From positions 1-34,012 of the forward strand of contig CAIJYD010000071.1 of NCBI GenBank assembly GCA_903824785.1: a DNA stretch of 34,012 nt, in the 5' to 3' direction. A program made the translations under genes and the position numbers. This DNA is from an uncultured Bacteroidota bacterium. GTDB lineage: Bacteria; Bacteroidota; Bacteroidia; Bacteroidales; VadinHA17. Of the stretch, positions 1 to 7,418 are shown piece by piece; the stretch's first letter is position 1, and every line of letters starts with the position of its first letter. A model generated the notes under the pieces. The model saw nothing but the letters and a program-made list of their open reading frames with translations, was not told the origin of the DNA and ran no database searches.

Positions 1-456
1 ATTATAACTACTACCATCCACATGATAGTTTAAGCAATTTGAGCCCAGTGCAATTTTTGAAAACAAAATATCAGAAAAAAATGTCCACTTTTACCCTGTA
101 GGGAAAAGGGGGTACTTACAGAGGCTGAAGCATCGGTATTAGCATATTTATTATGCGTATTACCTGCAAGTAATGAACCCGTCTGAAACAGAAAATATAG
201 AATAACACAATGTCTGATTGAATGATTCATACTCTTCATCTGGTTAACCGTTAAGTATTTTTTTATTTTAAACCTCATATCAAAAGGATGATACGAAGTT
301 CTGCTAAGGTAATTAATAGTTTGGTACAGATTATATCAGGAGAAAGATTAAAAGAAAATTTTCATCTCTGTATCCCTGAAATTGGAGGAATTACTTTACT
401 CACTGGATTATAAAAAAATAAAGGAATAGAGATAGACTTATATAGTTACCCAGATT
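1..456. other. Left-edge region without a convincing gene
   Basis: No recognisable gene is present. A minus-strand open frame at 30-278 (82 codons) contains an internal Met followed by a hydrophobic, signal-peptide-like segment (ILYFLFQTGSLLAG), so it could be the first part of a broken secreted protein. Its C-terminal half has no family character. A plus-strand frame of 41 codons at 288-413 is also open but unrecognised. Neither has a TAnnTTTG promoter box just upstream. The stretch borders several gene remnants and is best read as decayed DNA. Confidence 0.4.
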
Positions 457-768
457 TCAATCATTTGAAATATTAACAGTTTCAACTTCCAATTTTGCTA
501 TTGTTTTCTTCGCTATTGCCAATCGTATCTTTTTATTTTTCTCGACCAATTTAGCTGTAGCCCATTTTTCGACTCTGTGATGAAGTGGAATAAGAAATGC
601 AGCTATACAAACCAATACCGCTAACATCAATACTGGGGTGTGATTGGTTATTCTCTCTAAAAAAGGATGCAATAATAAATTGAGAAATTCAAATACAATC
701 AGTAATGCCATTACACCAAGAAATTCAATCAGCTTCGTATTAGTGGAAAAAACGGCAGCATATACCAC
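457..768 (-). CDS. Membrane-protein remnant, unrecognised
   Basis: This frame encodes 103 residues and starts at a GTG. An in-frame stop lies two codons upstream, so it cannot be extended. Two hydrophobic segments are visible, at about residues 14-34 and 45-62, followed by a strongly basic, helix-prone tail (KLVEKNKKIRLAIAKKTIAK). The composition is that of the last two transmembrane helices and cytoplasmic tail of a larger membrane protein. I do not recognise the family. The opposite-strand neighbour is itself a truncated gene, so this is most likely a C-terminal remnant rather than a complete small protein. No promoter box was seen upstream. Confidence 0.4.
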   Translation of the reverse strand: MVYAAVFSTNTKLIEFLGVMALLIVFEFLNLLLHPFLERITNHTPVLMLAVLVCIAAFLIPLHHRVEKWATAKLVEKNKKIRLAIAKKTIAKLEVETVNISND

Positions 769-863
769 TCTTTACCAGCACAGCCTGACCATCTCATTTA
801 ATTGATTAGAAATAGTATAAGGTGATCTCCCAAAACCGGTGGCTGGTGGTCTAGTGATCCGTT

Positions 864-1517
864 TTGTCCAATATGGGTGCGGAAGGCCCTCCTAATAGCT
901 ATGATATTAAGAATTCAGACGGAGCAGTAGGAGGAAATCTTGCTATTACCCCCTTCCTGCAAGGTCCTGTCAATCCAGCTGATCCAAATGAAAGAGGATG
1001 GAAAGATGTAATTAAAGCTTATCCGGGGGAAGTAACCACTTATATGGTAAGGTTTGCACCTACGGATTTGCCGTTACTAACTCCAAAGCTGATATCCCGT
1101 TTCAGCTTTGATCCAAGTATGGGACCAGGTTATGTTTGGCACTGCCATATTGTTGAACATGAAGACAACGATATGATGAGGCCTATTAGTGTTCAACCTA
1201 ATCCTTCGAGGGGAATTGTCAAAGCCGTTCAATTGCTAACTGAAAACAATCCGCTTGCAGGATTTGCCCTTGAACAGAACGCTCCAAATCCGTTCAGCAT
1301 TTCAACATCAATTGGGTTCAAAATTCCTTATGATTGTCATGTTTCATTAAAACTTTACAATTATATGGGAGTTGAAGTAAAAACACTGGTTAATGCAGAT
1401 CTGACAGCAGGAACTCAATCAGTAGTATTAACTTCAGCTAATTTGCCAAAAGGCATCTACTTGTATCAAATGAGAGCAGGATTGTTTGTATCTACTAAAA
1501 TATTGATTACTAAATAG
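864..1517 (+). pseudogene. 5'-truncated multicopper oxidase with T9SS sorting domain
   Basis: The 217-residue frame holds only the end of a multicopper oxidase of the CotA/bilirubin-oxidase kind, normally 450-700 residues. The last cupredoxin domain shows the diagnostic [16 protein letters not shown] stretch. His93, Cys94, His95 and His99 are its copper ligands and Met104 is the axial type-1 ligand. NERGWKD and [11 protein letters not shown], also typical, precede it. From about residue 134 a T9SS type-A sorting domain follows ([11 protein letters not shown], then [10 protein letters not shown] and a C-terminal KILITK). A TGA at 855-857 closes the frame just upstream and the first start is a TTG. 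The two earlier cupredoxin domains and three of the four copper motifs are missing, so the fragment cannot work as an oxidase. A hairpin terminator follows. Confidence 0.8.
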
Positions 1518-1556
1518 ATTCCGCATTATCACGGCTTATTGGCTGCGACTTACATT

Positions 1557-1588
1557 AAAGCCACCATTTTTTATAAGATGGTGGCTTT
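1557..1588 (+). terminator. Hairpin terminator after the oxidase remnant
   Basis: A perfect 11-bp stem, AAAGCCACCAT (1557-1567) with ATGGTGGCTTT (1578-1588), closes a 10-base loop. It lies 39 bases after the oxidase stop. The T-tract is short (TTT, then AAAA), so the A-rich 5' side would also let it act on the minus strand. This is probably the original terminator of the truncated gene. Confidence 0.6.
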
Positions 1589-1784
1589 AAAATTCGATAA
1601 TCCTGAATCATATTTTAATATATTACTGACGTAAAGTAAATTCTGAAAATATTCCTCCCCCTAAAAGAGCCTCATCTGCCATATAACTATAGGGAATATG
1701 ATATTAATCAGTTAGTAGTTAACGTATTGAATAAAATCGTTAATTGTGGTTAACAAGTTTCAGATTAAACCAAATCGACTAATC

Positions 1785-2033
1785 ATGAAGACAAGAAATT
1801 CATACAACTGGCTCAAGTAGATAGCCCGTATCCTCGGGACATTGATGATACTTTTCACGCTATTTATGTTTATCGTAGAAATTATGGAAGGTCAAAAAAG
1901 ACACAGCGGATTTGCACCTGCTTCATTTACTCCGCTTTTGCTGATACTTTTCATCGTCTGGGGTATCGCTCTTGCTGGTCTTGTACTGGAAATATGGAAA
2001 GAAGGACTGGGAGTGACTAACAAATTAAAGTAG
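1785..2033 (+). pseudogene. Small membrane-protein gene with an in-frame TAG
   Basis: A frame beginning ATG AAG ACA AGA at 1785 reads MKTRNSYNWLK and then meets TAG at 1818-1820. It continues in the same frame as IARILGTLMILFTLFMFIVEIMEG and beyond to 2033. The part after the stop can restart at ATG 1842 (63 residues). Two hydrophobic helices are visible, at about residues 1-14 and 30-48 of the restarted form, separated by a short polar loop (EGQKRHSGFAP). The arrangement W-[stop]-IARILG looks like one continuous N-terminus of a small Bacteroidota membrane protein. The C-terminus ends abruptly in GVTNKLK, where the gene runs 9 bases into the convergent parE. I infer a gene broken at both ends; readthrough or a restart is possible. 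Confidence 0.5.
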
Positions 2034-2312
2034 AATTTTCAAATCTTGCATTCCAACAATTGCCATTATCTCTACCATATTATCAATAATTCTGTAATAT
2101 ATAGTGTCAGAGCCACAAGGACATCTTCTATAGCCTTCTTTTATATAATCCACTGATTCAAAGGAAAAAGGCCTTTGAGAAATAATTTCAAAATAATCGA
2201 AAAATGTATCAAAGTATTTGTCAGCTTGAATAATTCCAAACTTTTCGAATCCAAAATGATGAATACGAATCAAGTCCTCCTTGACTGCATTACTTAGTCT
2301 GTATTCAGCCAT
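2025..2312 (-). CDS. parE: ParE/RelE-family toxin
   Basis: The 95-residue protein has the size and layout of the ParE/RelE toxin superfamily: an N-terminal helical hairpin (LSNAVKEDLIRIHHFGFEKFG) followed by a small beta-sheet core with YRRCPCGSDTIYYRI and a C-terminal VEIMAIVGMQDL strand. ParE toxins of this branch act on DNA gyrase; other members cut mRNA, and the sequence alone does not decide which applies here. It overlaps the upstream antitoxin gene by 8 bases (ATGGCTGA), which implies translational coupling. Its last 9 bases overlap the end of the convergent broken membrane-protein gene. The ends look intact, so the module is probably functional. Confidence 0.85.
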   Translation of the reverse strand: MAEYRLSNAVKEDLIRIHHFGFEKFGIIQADKYFDTFFDYFEIISQRPFSFESVDYIKEGYRRCPCGSDTIYYRIIDNMVEIMAIVGMQDLKILL

Positions 2313-2544
2313 TAAGTAATGACTTTGACTGTTCTAAAATTTGTTCTTTGGTTTCACCAGTAAATCCACTTCTTTCTGATTTTTCTAGTTTCGCCCTAAT
2401 CCAGTCAATGTGAGCATTCTGTTTTCGAGCCTGCCTGATTAAATCGTTGACAAGTTCACTTTTAGAGGAATATTCCTCATTGTTAATTTGAGCTTTTAAC
2501 CATTCATCATTTGGTTTCGAGAAAGATATACTTTGTCTTGGCAT
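2305..2544 (-). CDS. parD: ParD-like ribbon-helix-helix antitoxin
   Basis: The 79-residue protein opens with MPRQSISFSKPNDEWLKA, a ribbon-helix-helix DNA-binding N-terminus. KSELVNDLIRQAR and a charged helical C-terminus that would wrap the toxin follow. This is the typical ParD antitoxin (CopG/Arc fold), about 80 residues long. It is expected to neutralise the downstream ParE protein and to repress the operon. An inverted repeat TGTAA-AA-TTACA lies 17-28 bases upstream of the start, a plausible operator. Toxin and antitoxin overlap by 8 bases. Such modules are often carried by mobile or unstable DNA, which fits the decayed surroundings. Confidence 0.88.
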   Translation of the reverse strand: MPRQSISFSKPNDEWLKAQINNEEYSSKSELVNDLIRQARKQNAHIDWIRAKLEKSERSGFTGETKEQILEQSKSLLNG

Positions 2545-2560
2545 AGTCTTGTATTTATGA

Positions 2561-2572
2561 TGTAAAATTACA
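2561..2572 (-). promoter_or_regulatory. Candidate ParD operator / promoter
   Basis: The inverted repeat TGTAA-AA-TTACA lies just upstream of the antitoxin start. On the minus strand it contains TAATTTTA, one base from the Bacteroidota -7 box TAnnTTTG. A repressor bound here would cover the promoter, as expected for an autoregulated toxin-antitoxin operon. The binding itself is inferred. Confidence 0.35.
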
Positions 2573-2687
2573 CCAAATTTGAATCACTTGCAACTTACTT
2601 AATATCAAACTCATCATTTATTGAAGAACCTGGCACCAAACAAAAAACACCTACACGGTTTAATGTGTAAGTGGTTGATTGTCTTTG

Positions 2688-2761
2688 TAGCGAGAGGGAG
2701 AATTGAACTCCCGACCTCATGATTATGAATCATGCGCTCTAACCAACTGAGCTATCTCGCC
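2688..2761 (-). tRNA. tRNA-Met (anticodon CAT)
   Basis: Read on the minus strand, the 74 bases fold as a complete cloverleaf. The acceptor stem is GGCGAGA with TCTCGCT, closed by a G-U first pair. The D-arm is GCTC/GAGC, the anticodon arm is CATGA-TTCATAA-TCATG with CAT as anticodon, and the T-arm is GGGAG-TTCAATT-CTCCC. The discriminator is A and the next bases are CA then A, so CCA is not encoded and must be added. The fully paired acceptor end argues for elongator rather than initiator tRNA-Met; a lysidine-modified tRNA-Ile is the other possibility for a CAT anticodon. A broken copy of its 5' half lies directly upstream. Confidence 0.92.
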
Positions 2762-2765
2762 AAAT

Positions 2766-2825
2766 ATGCGCTCTAACCTCCCGATAGCTTCCCGATAGCT
2801 ATCGGGAGGGATGAGCTATCTCGCC
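2766..2825 (-). pseudogene. Interrupted partial copy of the tRNA-Met 5' half
   Basis: Two blocks repeat the adjacent tRNA gene exactly. ATGCGCTCTAAC at 2766-2777 equals 2732-2743, and TGAGCTATCTCGCC at 2812-2825 equals 2748-2761. In the intact gene these blocks are separated by 4 D-loop bases (CAAC). Here about 34 bases of palindromic sequence stand between them. The anticodon and everything 3' of it are absent. This is therefore a dead tRNA 5'-half duplicate split in the D-loop by an inserted element. Confidence 0.75.
2777..2809. repeat. Short palindromic element inside the tRNA copy
   Basis: CCTCCCGATAGCT (2777-2789) pairs with AGCTATCGGGAGG (2797-2809) as a perfect 13-bp stem with a 7-base loop. 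Nested in it, TCCCGATAGCTATCGGGA (2790-2807) is a perfect 18-bp palindrome. No other copy was seen in this window. It looks like a REP- or MITE-like genomic repeat; membership of a family is inference. Confidence 0.6.
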
Positions 2826-2895
2826 CTTTGACCTCAGAAGCCGCGGCGTAGGAGGTATTTGTCCACCATCCGCAACTAATGCTGTATGCAAAGGG
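2824..2895. repeat. GC-richer 72-bp segment bounded by inverted repeats
   Basis: CCCTTTG (2824-2830) and CAAAGGG (2889-2895) are perfect inverted 7-mers bounding a segment richer in G+C than its surroundings. An inner hairpin is possible: ACCTC (2831-2835) with GAGGT (2852-2856) around GCCGCGGC. It abuts the interrupted tRNA copy. It may be a second small repeat element, or simply structured leader RNA of the tRNA transcript. Confidence 0.35.
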
Positions 2896-2928
2896 GGTAA
2901 ATTTATAAACTACTCCTTTTTGCGGGTG

Positions 2929-2959
2929 CAAATATAAACAGTTTGTTACTAATATGCAA
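2929..2959 (-). promoter_or_regulatory. Promoter for the tRNA-Met transcript
   Basis: On the minus strand the box TATATTTG (2929-2936) matches TAnnTTTG exactly. A TTG (2957-2959) lies 20 bases further upstream, the spacing known for the Bacteroidota housekeeping sigma factor. Transcription would run through the repeat patch and the broken tRNA copy, a leader of about 160 bases, into the intact tRNA. Confidence 0.5.
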
Positions 2960-3029
2960 TAAGGTTTTTTAGTTTCATAATTTTTTATATATTGCAGAAA
3001 TAGTTGCATGTCAAGAATTCTTATAAATC

Positions 3030-3410
3030 ATGAGATCTAAGTACGAATTGGAATATACCCTGAACTGTTCATCAAAAGTGCTCTTTTCAAGGCTCAGTAC
3101 ACCCGAGGGATTAGGTGAATGGTTCGCTGAAAAGGTGAACGTAGACAGAGATCTCTTCTCGTTTTTCTGGAATAATACGGAATCAAAAGCCAGATTATCT
3201 GCACTTAAAGATAATAAACTGGTCAGGTTTGAATGGACCGGAATGGAAAATGACGAAACGAATTTCTTTGAGTTCAGAATAAATATCGATGAACTAACCG
3301 GCGATCTGGCCCTTATTATTATTGACTTCTCCGAACCCGATGAAAAAGACGATGCCACTGATATCTGGGATTCTCAGATCGCCAATCTGAAAAGATTACT
3401 GGGAATCTGA
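3030..3410 (+). CDS. START-like domain protein
   Basis: The 126-residue cytoplasmic protein has no signal peptide. It begins SKYELEYTLNCSSKVLFSRLSTPEGLGEWFAEKV, which is the N-terminal strand-helix-helix of the SRPBCC/START-like fold, where the helices grip a curved sheet around a ligand cavity. RFEWTGMENDETNFFEFRI and a long C-terminal helix (DIWDSQIANLKRLLGI) complete the fold. Small START-like proteins of this length are widespread in Bacteroidota beside LptF/G-type permease genes, as here. No ligand is known to me, so lipid binding is only suggested by the fold and the neighbour. The ATG at 3030 is the only sensible start. Confidence 0.75.
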   Translation: MRSKYELEYTLNCSSKVLFSRLSTPEGLGEWFAEKVNVDRDLFSFFWNNTESKARLSALKDNKLVRFEWTGMENDETNFFEFRINIDELTGDLALIIIDFSEPDEKDDATDIWDSQIANLKRLLGI

Positions 3411-3635
3411 AGAAACCTTTGTCTGTATAGCTCGATTATGTCAATTAACAACATACTTCTGCCGGTCCGGAATCCCTATTATTCAATTATGCCGTAAAAA
3501 ACCTGCCATCAAATTTATTTCAAAGCTGCAAAGAAACAGAGGTTAACAGACTTTTTCAGTTGTTTATGAAATACAACTCCTTATTATTACTCCTTTCTTT
3601 TTGCACAAAAAAAATGACAAAATAAAAAAATCAAG

Positions 3636-3643
3636 TAGTTTTG
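3636..3643 (+). promoter_or_regulatory. -7 box upstream of the LptF/G-type gene
   Basis: TAGTTTTG fits TAnnTTTG exactly. It lies 20 bases before the GTG at 3664, giving a short leader. It also lies inside the longer reading frame that begins at TTG 3601, which argues for the GTG as the true start. No good -33 TTG is visible. Confidence 0.4.
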
Positions 3644-3663
3644 CAGTCAAAGATCAGATTATT

Positions 3664-5163
3664 GTGAAGAAGGTTGACAGTTTTGTATTAAAATCATTTA
3701 TTGGTCCGCTGATATTCACATTTTTCATTGTGCTTATCATACTTATTTTACAATTCCTGTGGATGTATGTTGATGAGCTTGCGGGTAAAGGTCTTGATTT
3801 TAAAATACTTACTGAGCTTCTATACCATTTCGCCCTTACCTTTGTCCCAACGGCTCTCCCTCTCGCAATCCTCCTTGCTTCACTGATGACTTTCGGAAAC
3901 ATGGGAGAATTCTTCGAACTGGCTGCATTAAAATCGTCGGGAATTCCACTCCAGAGAATAATGCGTCCATTAATCGTGCTCGTCTCCATAATTTCTGTTG
4001 TCTCATTCTTCTTCTCAAATAATGTTCTCCCCTATTCAACTGCAAAAGCCCGCACCCTGCTCTACGATATCCGCAGAAAAAAACCTGACATCAATATTCA
4101 GGCCGGCACTTTCTATAATGGGGTACCTGATTTCAGCATCAAGATTACTACCAAAGAGCCTATTACCAACCGACTTGACAATCTTATTATTTACGACCAT
4201 CGCGATAAGAAAGGAAATATTTCAGTTATTCTGGCCGACTCAGGTTATATGAAAGGAACACCTGACGGAACCGGTCTAATTATGGTTCTTTATAACGGAT
4301 ATTCATTCAATGAGATAGAGGAAAAAAACGCAAACCCTGCAACAAAGAAATATCCTTCAAGAAAGGACTATTTTAAAGAGCAGTCTATTGTTATCTCTCT
4401 AAGCGGATTTGACCTGGAAAGAAGCGAGGATGGGCTGTTCAAATCCAATTCAGCAATGTTAAATATTTCACAATTAACCTTTTACATTGATTCGCTCAAT
4501 AAAAAATTTAATGAAAGACTATCTAATCAATTCCATGAATTTAACATTACAAAAATCTACAATAACAGAAATAACATGCCCTCCCGTGCATATCAGAATA
4601 CCCCTGTTACTGACTCCATAAAAAAACCTGCCAGATTTGAACCAATAGCACTTTACGACTCTCTCACAATAAAAGAAAAAAGAGCTGTCCTGGCAAGAGC
4701 AATTACCAATATCAAGGACGGAAACAGTTTCATGGCACAGAAAAACGAATCGGTTTATTATGAGATAAAATCCATAAGGCGTTATGAAGTGGAATGGAAC
4801 AAGAAACTTACAATGTCGTTCGCATGTCTGGTCTTCTTCTTCATAGGTGCTCCGCTAGGTGCCATAATCAGAAAAGGAGGGTTTGGCACTCCCGCTGTGA
4901 TTTCAATATTCTTCTTTGTCATTTTCTATGTTATTTCCCTTTCGGGACAAAAAATGGTTGAAGAAAATGTTATAGGTACATTCGCCGGAATGTGGGCAGC
5001 CTCTTATATCCTTATGCCGATAGGAATATTCCTTACTTATAAAGCCACAACCGATTCTGTTATTATGAACATTGATACCTATCTCCTGTTCTTTAAAAAA
5101 ACAAAGGACTATTTATACAGAATAAGCATGACCAGTGGAAACAAAAACTCCACAACAAACTAA
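3664..5163 (+). CDS. LptF/LptG-type (YjgP/YjgQ) LPS-export permease
   Basis: The protein belongs to the YjgP/YjgQ family, the inner-membrane half of the LptB2FG transporter that extracts lipopolysaccharide for delivery to the outer membrane. With the GTG start it has 499 residues and opens VKKVDSFVLKSFIGPL, the usual family N-terminus. The frame is open back to a TTG at 3601 (520 residues). Three transmembrane helices come before residue ~120, then a large periplasmic domain, then three more helices from ~385. NMGEFFELAALKSSGIPLQR is the cytoplasmic coupling helix that contacts LptB. The family is usually 350-400 residues; a longer periplasmic part is common in Bacteroidota. Whether it acts as LptF or LptG cannot be told. 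ribBA follows 15 bases later. Confidence 0.88.
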   Translation: MKKVDSFVLKSFIGPLIFTFFIVLIILILQFLWMYVDELAGKGLDFKILTELLYHFALTFVPTALPLAILLASLMTFGNMGEFFELAALKSSGIPLQRIMRPLIVLVSIISVVSFFFSNNVLPYSTAKARTLLYDIRRKKPDINIQAGTFYNGVPDFSIKITTKEPITNRLDNLIIYDHRDKKGNISVILADSGYMKGTPDGTGLIMVLYNGYSFNEIEEKNANPATKKYPSRKDYFKEQSIVISLSGFDLERSEDGLFKSNSAMLNISQLTFYIDSLNKKFNERLSNQFHEFNITKIYNNRNNMPSRAYQNTPVTDSIKKPARFEPIALYDSLTIKEKRAVLARAITNIKDGNSFMAQKNESVYYEIKSIRRYEVEWNKKLTMSFACLVFFFIGAPLGAIIRKGGFGTPAVISIFFFVIFYVISLSGQKMVEENVIGTFAGMWAASYILMPIGIFLTYKATTDSVIMNIDTYLLFFKKTKDYLYRISMTSGNKNSTTN

Positions 5164-5178
5164 TTATCTCTTTTTACA

Positions 5179-6411
5179 ATGAATGATATTAAACTGAATA
5201 CAATAGAGGAAGCTATTGAAGATATTAAGAAAGGCAAACTATTAATTGTTGTTGATGATGAAGATCGTGAAAATGAAGGCGATTTCATCTGTTCTGCTGA
5301 ATTGATAACTCCCGAAATAGTTAATTTCATGGCGAAACATGGCCGTGGATTAATCTGCGCCGCTTTGCCAGAAGAGAGATGTGAGGAGCTTAATCTCGAT
5401 CTGATGGTCGGCATTAACACTTCACTGCATGAAACACAATTCACCGTTTCGGTCGACCTGCTGAACAATGAAACAAGTACAGGAGTATCAGCCAAAGACC
5501 GCGCTCTCACTATTAAAGCTCTTGTCGATCCTGCAACATTACCCACCGACCTTGGCCGCCCCGGACATATCTTTCCCTTGAAAGCAAAAGCAAAAGGGGT
5601 ATTGAGAAGAGCCGGCCACACAGAGGCAGTTGTAGACCTCACCAGACTTGCCGGATTACGGGCCGGTGGTGCACTTGTAGAGATAATGAATGACGACGGT
5701 TCGATGGCCAGGTTAGAGGATTTATTTCATATCAGCCGGAAATTCGATATCAAAATAATTGCTATAAAGGACCTTATCACCTATACTCTTGAGCGGGATT
5801 CAATAATAGAAAAAGGAGAAAGGGTAAAACTGCCTACCGAAAAGGGTGACTTTGAATTCATTCCTTTCCGGCAGACAAGCAACGGACTTGAGCATGCCGC
5901 ACTCGTAAAAGGCACATGGACAAAAGATGAACCCGTTCTCGTACGGCTTCATTCGTCGTGCTTCACAGGTGATATTTTCGGTTCACTGAGATGCGACTGT
6001 GGCCCTCAGCTGCAAAAGGCTATGGCAATGGTTGATGCCGCAGGCAAAGGTGTGGTTATCTATCTGAGCCAGGAGGGAAGAGGGATCGGCTTACTGAACA
6101 AAATAAAAACTTACAGGCTGCAGGATGAAGGGTTGGATACCGTTCAGGCAAACCTGAAACTTGGATTCGGTGAAGATGAAAGGGACTATGGAGTAGGTGC
6201 CAGCATTATGAGAGAGCTTGGACTGGGTAATGTACGGCTGATCTCGAATAACCCGGTGAAAAGGGCCGGACTGGAAGGTTACGGAATTAAAATTGTTGAA
6301 ACAATCCCGTTGGTCATTGAATCAAATCCTCATAACCAATTCTATCTTGAGACAAAAGCCAATAAAATGGGGCACGACCTGACATGTTACAAACATATTG
6401 TTAAGGATTGA
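5179..6411 (+). CDS. ribBA: Bifunctional DHBP synthase / GTP cyclohydrolase II
   Basis: The 410-residue protein fuses the two enzymes that open riboflavin synthesis. Residues 1-~205 are 3,4-dihydroxy-2-butanone 4-phosphate synthase (ribulose 5-phosphate to DHBP plus formate). [11 protein letters not shown] at 26-36 is its acidic Mg-binding loop, and [10 protein letters not shown] and GRPGHIFPL are also present. Residues ~210-400 are GTP cyclohydrolase II. Zn ligands Cys261, Cys272 and Cys274 lie in [15 protein letters not shown], and QEGRGIGL (298-305), DYGVGASI and [14 protein letters not shown] complete it. All catalytic motifs of both halves are intact. The gene starts 15 bases after the permease stop and probably shares its transcript. 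No FMN riboswitch is seen upstream. Confidence 0.97.
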   Translation: MNDIKLNTIEEAIEDIKKGKLLIVVDDEDRENEGDFICSAELITPEIVNFMAKHGRGLICAALPEERCEELNLDLMVGINTSLHETQFTVSVDLLNNETSTGVSAKDRALTIKALVDPATLPTDLGRPGHIFPLKAKAKGVLRRAGHTEAVVDLTRLAGLRAGGALVEIMNDDGSMARLEDLFHISRKFDIKIIAIKDLITYTLERDSIIEKGERVKLPTEKGDFEFIPFRQTSNGLEHAALVKGTWTKDEPVLVRLHSSCFTGDIFGSLRCDCGPQLQKAMAMVDAAGKGVVIYLSQEGRGIGLLNKIKTYRLQDEGLDTVQANLKLGFGEDERDYGVGASIMRELGLGNVRLISNNPVKRAGLEGYGIKIVETIPLVIESNPHNQFYLETKANKMGHDLTCYKHIVKD

Positions 6412-6428
6412 TTTTTTTATTAGGTTTG
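6398..6428 (+). promoter_or_regulatory. fmt promoter
   Basis: TTG (6398-6400), 20 bases, then TAGGTTTG (6421-6428) is a full match to the Bacteroidota TTG-N17-23-TAnnTTTG promoter. The -33 part lies inside the end of ribBA. The -7 box ends 18 bases before the fmt ATG, so fmt can be transcribed independently. Confidence 0.55.
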
Positions 6429-6446
6429 TAAGAATTAAATCAGAAT

Positions 6447-7418
6447 ATGAAAAATCTCAGGATAGTATTTATGGGGACACCTGAGTTTGCAGTAGCAACG
6501 CTTGGTTCTCTCATAATGAATGGGTTTAATGTTGTTGGCGTGGTTACAGCCCCGGACAAACCTTCCGGAAGAGGAAGAAAGATAACACAGTCGGCCGTAA
6601 AAGAGTGTGCCGAATTCAATTCTCTTCCGATAATGCAACCAGCAAACCTTAAGGATCCTGGATTCATTTCAGAACTGAGTTTACTGAATGCAGACCTCTT
6701 TATTGTTGTGGCCTTCCGTATGCTTCCTGAAGCTGTATGGAAAATACCCGCAATCGGCACAATTAATCTGCATGCTTCACTCCTGCCCGACTATCGCGGA
6801 GCTGCTCCGATAAATCATGCCATAATAAACGGGGAGACCGTAACAGGAGTAACAACCTTCTTTATTGATGAAAAAATAGATACCGGCAAAATACTTCTCA
6901 GGGAAGAGGTGCCTATATTTCCTTTTGAAAATGCAGGAGATCTGCATGACCGACTTATGAAATATGGTACCCGACTTGTGATAAAAACAATTGCCGATAT
7001 TGCTGAAGATAACATCAACCCTCTGCCTCAGGGACAATTAGCGGCAGGCCAGACATTGAAACAGGCTCCGAAAATTCACTCAGCCGACTGCATTATTGAC
7101 TGGAATAACGATGCGGTTAAAATCCACAACTTAATCAGGGGCCTTGCTCCTCTCCCCTGCGCAAAATCTTTTTTCAAAAACAACTCCTCAAACCTCTCTT
7201 TCAAAATCTTTGAAAGCCATCCGGAATTTGAGAAACACACCTTTAAGCCGGGGCAGATGATCTCAGATGGAAAACATTTCATTAAAGTCGCCTGCAGAGA
7301 TGGATTTATAAATATCGTAAACCTTCAGCTGGAAGGAAAAACCAGAATGAATACCGCTGAGTTTCTTAAAGGATTCCGGATAGCCGACTACTCCGTTACG
7401 GCAAGCTTACCGGCTTGA
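6447..7418 (+). CDS. fmt: Methionyl-tRNA formyltransferase
   Basis: This 323-residue enzyme transfers a formyl group from 10-formyl-tetrahydrofolate to initiator Met-tRNA. The N-terminal hydrolase-like domain begins RIVFMGTPEFAVATL. The catalytic triad of the family is visible as Asn107 and His109 in INLHASLLPDYRGAAPI, the folate-binding loop, and Asp145 in DEKIDTGKIL. The C-terminal OB-like tRNA-binding domain starts near residue 210 (IRGLAPLPCAKSF). Length is standard for the family. The last 23 bases overlap the end of the convergent GH73 lipoprotein gene. Confidence 0.97.
   Translation: MKNLRIVFMGTPEFAVATLGSLIMNGFNVVGVVTAPDKPSGRGRKITQSAVKECAEFNSLPIMQPANLKDPGFISELSLLNADLFIVVAFRMLPEAVWKIPAIGTINLHASLLPDYRGAAPINHAIINGETVTGVTTFFIDEKIDTGKILLREEVPIFPFENAGDLHDRLMKYGTRLVIKTIADIAEDNINPLPQGQLAAGQTLKQAPKIHSADCIIDWNNDAVKIHNLIRGLAPLPCAKSFFKNNSSNLSFKIFESHPEFEKHTFKPGQMISDGKHFIKVACRDGFINIVNLQLEGKTRMNTAEFLKGFRIADYSVTASLPA

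Noticed and set aside
288-413. 41-codon plus-strand frame with a GGAT just before the ATG
   Set aside because: Short, unrecognised, no promoter box, and in a decayed stretch.
2773-3009. Minus-strand 78-codon frame across the repeat patch
   Set aside because: It runs through the tRNA copy, the palindromic element and the promoter; its composition follows those repeats and it matches no family.
3601-3663. Upstream TTG start for the LptF/G-type permease
   Set aside because: The extra 21 residues are Lys/Ser-rich and absent from the family, and the -7 box lies inside them.
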